Of a stretch of DNA of 7,146 nucleotides, positions 4,813-7,146 are shown piece after piece. A program made the translations under genes and the position numbers. Origin of the DNA: Thiobacillus denitrificans (lineage in GTDB: Bacteria; Pseudomonadota; Gammaproteobacteria; Burkholderiales; Thiobacillaceae); assembly GCA_002424845.1 (NCBI GenBank), contig DILD01000037.1, positions 1-7,146 of the forward strand, written 5' to 3'. Position 1 is the stretch's first letter; every line of letters begins with the position of its first letter. A model generated the notes under the pieces. It did no database searches and was not told where the DNA came from. It worked only from the letters and a program-made list of their open reading frames with translations.

Positions 4813-6377
4813 TGAAGCAATCTTTTTCCTACCGCCGTTGGCTTGCCCTGGCCGCCCTGCTCCTCCCCCTGTGTGCCCAGGCCACGCCGACCGATCGCAT
4901 CATCATCAAGGTCAGCGAGCCCATGCGTCTGGCATTGCTGGCTGACGGCGGTCCCGCCCCCCGCACCCACGAACGGGTGGCGGCCTTGTCCGACATGGTC
5001 GGTCGCGACATCGTCTGGCTGCGAGCCATGTCCGGTAATGCCGACGTATTGCGCCTGCCCCGTGCCCTGCCCATCGGGGAAGTGGAAGCCATGGCTGCCG
5101 CCCTGGCCACGTTGGCAGGGGTGATATACGCAGAGCCGGACCGGCGGATGTTCCCGGCACTGACACCGAACGATCCGCGCTTTAGCGAACAGTGGAACCT
5201 GCAGGCAGTGCGCACCACAGGGCAGCTCAACTACGGCATCGATGCGCCAGCGGCCTGGGACATCACCACAGGTAGCGCGTTGACCGTGGCGGTGTTGGAT
5301 ACCGGTGTGCGCTTTGGTCATACGGACCTCCAGGGCAAGCTGCTGCCCGGCTACGATTTCATCTCGCCCGACAGTCCAGGGGTGTTCAGCACCGCCAACG
5401 ACGGTGACGGGCGCGATTCGGATGCCAGCGACCCGGGCGATTGGGTGACCACAGCGGAGGCGGCTCTTCTTGGCTGCGAGGCCACGGACAGCAGCTGGCA
5501 CGGCACCCACATGGCCGGCACCATCGCCGCCGCCACCCATAACGGCGTGGGCGTTGCGGGAATCAATTGGCAGGCCATGATTTTGCCGTTGCGCGTGCTG
5601 GGAAAATGCGGCGGCTATACCTCGGATATCATCGACGCATTGCGCTGGGCGAGTGGGCTCAATGTGGCCGGCGTCCCCGCAAACCCGTCGCCGGCTCGCA
5701 TTCTCAATCTGAGCCTGGGGGCACCGGGGACATGCGGTGTCACCTGGCAGAACGCGATCGATGCCGTCAATGCGCGCGGGGCGGTGGTCATCGTCGCCGC
5801 GGGAAACGAGAATCAGGATTTGTCCGTCACGCCCTCGTCGCCGGCAGTATGCAACGGGGTGCTTGCCGTCGCTGCCAGCGACCGCAGCGGAAAACGGGCC
5901 GGTTACAGCAACTACGGAAATACCGTGGCCATTAGCGCCCCTGGGGGGGCGACGGGCAATGCCATCCTCTCCACCCTGGACGGCGGGCTTACCTTTCCGC
6001 TACAGGACAACGAGATCGGAGCGAGGATCGGCACCAGCATGGCTACTGCCCACGTGGCCGGGGTGGCATCGCTTTTGCTCAGCCACAATCCCGCACTCAC
6101 ACGGGAACAAGTGGTCACTGCCTTGACGGGGGCCGCTAGCGTGACCGCTTTCCCGGTCAATTCAAATTGCGCGCCAGGCGGCTGCGGGGCCGGCATCCTC
6201 AATGCCCGTCTGGCGCTGGATTCCCTGAAGGACGTCGTTGAACCTCCGGCCGCACCGTCCTCGGGTGGAGGCGGCGCCCTTGGTGGCTGGCTGCTCGCGG
6301 GCTTGCTCGGTTACGGCGCCCTGCGGCGGATGAGGATGAGGAAGCCGCCCCAGGCGGCACCCGCCAGCGCTCCGTAG
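4809..6377 (+). CDS. Secreted S8 (subtilisin-like) serine protease with GlyGly-CTERM sorting tail
   Basis: The 522-residue preproprotein has a signal peptide (about 1-25, ending LCAQA). A propeptide of about 90 residues follows and ends near YAEPDRRM (107-114). The catalytic domain starts at TPNDPRFSEQWNLQ. The triad is complete: Asp164 in VAVLDTGVRFGHTDL, His231 in SSWHGTHMAGTIAA and Ser410 in GTSMATAHVAG, with oxyanion Asn333 in AAGNEN. The usual Pro after GTSMAT is Ala. Motif ANDGDGRDSDASDPGDW (197-212) is typical of proteobacterial secreted subtilases. Cysteines 223, 267, 309, 348, 454 and 459 could form disulfides, as expected outside the cytoplasm. The C-terminus is a linker, SSGGGGALGG, a hydrophobic helix and RRMRMRK: a GlyGly-CTERM signal. 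Such proteins are known to be exported through type II secretion and processed by rhombosortase, which is encoded here on the opposite strand with 67 bases of overlap. Its substrate is unknown. Confidence 0.95.
   Translation: MMKQSFSYRRWLALAALLLPLCAQATPTDRIIIKVSEPMRLALLADGGPAPRTHERVAALSDMVGRDIVWLRAMSGNADVLRLPRALPIGEVEAMAAALATLAGVIYAEPDRRMFPALTPNDPRFSEQWNLQAVRTTGQLNYGIDAPAAWDITTGSALTVAVLDTGVRFGHTDLQGKLLPGYDFISPDSPGVFSTANDGDGRDSDASDPGDWVTTAEAALLGCEATDSSWHGTHMAGTIAAATHNGVGVAGINWQAMILPLRVLGKCGGYTSDIIDALRWASGLNVAGVPANPSPARILNLSLGAPGTCGVTWQNAIDAVNARGAVVIVAAGNENQDLSVTPSSPAVCNGVLAVAASDRSGKRAGYSNYGNTVAISAPGGATGNAILSTLDGGLTFPLQDNEIGARIGTSMATAHVAGVASLLLSHNPALTREQVVTALTGAASVTAFPVNSNCAPGGCGAGILNARLALDSLKDVVEPPAAPSSGGGGALGGWLLAGLLGYGALRRMRMRKPPQAAPASAP
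6264..6332 (+). other. GlyGly-CTERM sorting segment within the subtilase gene
   Basis: Codons 486-508 encode GGGGALGG, the helix WLLAGLLGYGAL and the start of the basic cluster RRM. This is the glycine motif, membrane helix and arginine arrangement of the GlyGly-CTERM domain (TIGR03501 type). Cleavage by rhombosortase is expected in or near the glycine stretch. About a dozen extra residues (ending PQAAPASAP) follow the basic cluster, longer than the usual ending right after the arginines. Confidence 0.85.
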
Positions 6378-6898
6378 AAATGGGCATCGACGACAACCGT
6401 GCCGCCGATCAGGTGCGCGGTGTCCGCCTCGCCGCCCCCGAGCTGTTCCCAGGCGAGTTTCGCAGCGAGCCCAATCAAAACCAGGGCGGTGAGAACGGTC
6501 GGCCGGCGGAAAATGCGAACCAGTAAGGCGGCGGCCAGCAGGCCATGGAGAATGCCCGAAAAGCCAACATACCAGTCGAGGTCGGGCGAGAACCCCAGCA
6601 GGCCCAGGTTCACGCCGGCGCCGCAGGCAAAGATCGCAGCAGCCCACTGCCTGGCTTGCAGATCCCGACCGAAGAGTGCCCAGACGATACCGAGCCCGGC
6701 CAGGTTCATCAGCATATGCATCCAACTCAGGTGCATCAACTGTCCGCTGGCAAGACGCCAGGGCTCGGCCAAGGCAAGCCCACGCTCCAGGCGCCAGGTC
6801 TCGATACTCCCTGCAGCCTGGAGGAACGCGGCAATAGCCGCGATGGCCATGGGGATCGCCCAGTGGGCGATGATCGCGCGATATCCCGGGTGCGTCAT
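6311..6898 (-). CDS. Rhombosortase (rhomboid-family intramembrane serine protease)
   Basis: The 195-residue product from the ATG at 6898 is a compact rhomboid. It has a first helix at about 10-28 and the motif LMHLSWMHMLMNLAGLGIVW with His61 and Asn65. SPDLDWYVGFSGILHGL carries the catalytic Ser114 in GFSG, and LIGGTVVVDAHFYGALAGA carries the catalytic His173. The segments DLDWYVGFSG, AAKLAWEQL and VVDAHFYGA are characteristic of the rhombosortase subfamily (TIGR03902 type) rather than of GlpG. Rhombosortases cleave GlyGly-CTERM tails of exported proteins in the inner membrane. The convergent neighbour encodes exactly such a substrate, so it is probably the cognate target. The 3' ends overlap by 67 bases. 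An upstream GTG (6961) would add 21 residues without family character; neither start has a good Shine-Dalgarno, so the start is moderately sure. Confidence 0.93.
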   Translation of the reverse strand: MTHPGYRAIIAHWAIPMAIAAIAAFLQAAGSIETWRLERGLALAEPWRLASGQLMHLSWMHMLMNLAGLGIVWALFGRDLQARQWAAAIFACGAGVNLGLLGFSPDLDWYVGFSGILHGLLAAALLVRIFRRPTVLTALVLIGLAAKLAWEQLGGGEADTAHLIGGTVVVDAHFYGALAGAAWGGFLILIRRRAP

Positions 6899-6972
6899 AA
6901 GGGTTGTCGGAAAAACGACCGCATAATTCTCGATTTCAAGCCACAGGAAACCATGGGGCACGAAACCAGGCG

Positions 6973-7080
6973 TTACACGCTGGCGCCCATCGGTCGAATA
7001 AGCCGGCTCGAAGCAGGAACGACAAGCATGTTCATCAGGTCTTGCCGCCGCCTTTCAGGGTCGGTCTCCGGCATCGCCAT
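6973..7080 (-). CDS. Doubtful 35-residue small ORF upstream of the rhombosortase
   Basis: On the minus strand ATG at 7080 opens MAMPETDPERRRQDLMNMLV and closes at TAA 6973-6975. The only support is a purine-rich AGAAGGGG about five bases before the ATG, a fair Shine-Dalgarno, and its place between the window edge and the rhombosortase on the same strand. It is charged, with no signal peptide or membrane helix, and resembles nothing I know. It may be chance. Confidence 0.18.
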   Translation of the reverse strand: MAMPETDPERRRQDLMNMLVVPASSRLIRPMGASV

Positions 7081-7146
7081 CTCTACCCCTTCTCGACCTC
7101 ATAGCGCTTTAACTTGCGCCATCATGCAAAGCCTCAAGCAGGCTGC

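Noticed and set aside
4788..5540. 250-codon minus-strand open frame
   Set aside because: Lies antisense to the subtilase propeptide and catalytic domain; glycine/histidine-rich shadow.
6162..6725. 187-codon minus-strand open frame
   Set aside because: Out-of-frame reading over the rhombosortase and the subtilase end; the rhombosortase frame has the catalytic motifs.
6907..6920. GTCGGAAAAACGAC and the nearby CTTGAAA before the rhombosortase as a promoter or operator
   Set aside because: The stem is only four bases, and no -10 of the right type follows CTTGAAA at the needed distance.
6904..7104. 66-codon plus-strand open frame near the right edge
   Set aside because: Low-complexity, basic, His/Arg-rich composition with no clear start signal or family character.
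1..7146. tRNA, rRNA, CRISPR array, insertion sequence or transposase
   Set aside because: No cloverleaf-like element, repeated spacer structure, terminal inverted repeats or transposase motifs were seen on reading both strands.

Overview
The window is GC-rich, densely coded proteobacterial chromosome. The gene set (an RsmB/NOP-type RNA methyltransferase, a PsiE-family protein, HtpX, a PIN-domain protein, thioredoxin, then a subtilase with a rhombosortase) and the codon use suggest a betaproteobacterium, perhaps of the Nitrosomonadales/Rhodocyclales type. That placement is inference from gene content, not from a marker gene.

Left part (1-3342) is all on the minus strand. Read in transcription order it holds: a thioredoxin with an unusual CPPC active site; a PIN-domain protein that starts with TTG inside the thioredoxin stop region; htpX, preceded by a good candidate heat-shock (sigma-32) promoter and a clear ribosome binding site; a four-helix PsiE-family membrane protein joined by an ATGA overlap to a 100-residue conserved-looking unknown; and an RsmB/NOP methyltransferase cut off by the window edge. 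This looks like housekeeping and stress/envelope-maintenance content.

Middle part (3343-4446): a divergent plus-strand gene of 136 residues and unknown function, followed by about 560 bases with no intact gene. In it lies the first third of a response-regulator receiver domain, frameshifted near its start and broken off before the phospho-acceptor region. It runs into a short tetratricopeptide-like scrap and unrecognised sequence, so this is a decayed or recombined junction.

Right part (4447-6898) is the most interesting: a protease module. A GTG-initiated predicted lipoprotein of 121 residues overlaps by ATGA a 522-residue S8 subtilase that has a signal peptide, its own N-terminal propeptide, a complete catalytic triad and a GlyGly-CTERM sorting tail. 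Facing it, and overlapping its last 67 bases on the other strand, is a rhombosortase, the rhomboid-family protease known to process GlyGly-CTERM proteins. The upstream lipoprotein resembles the subtilase's own propeptide over about 80 residues, so it may be a free-standing, membrane-anchored inhibitor or folding helper of the protease. Substrate, processing enzyme and putative inhibitor/chaperone thus sit together in 2.5 kb. The last 250 bases hold at most a tiny doubtful ORF and the possible end of another minus-strand gene.
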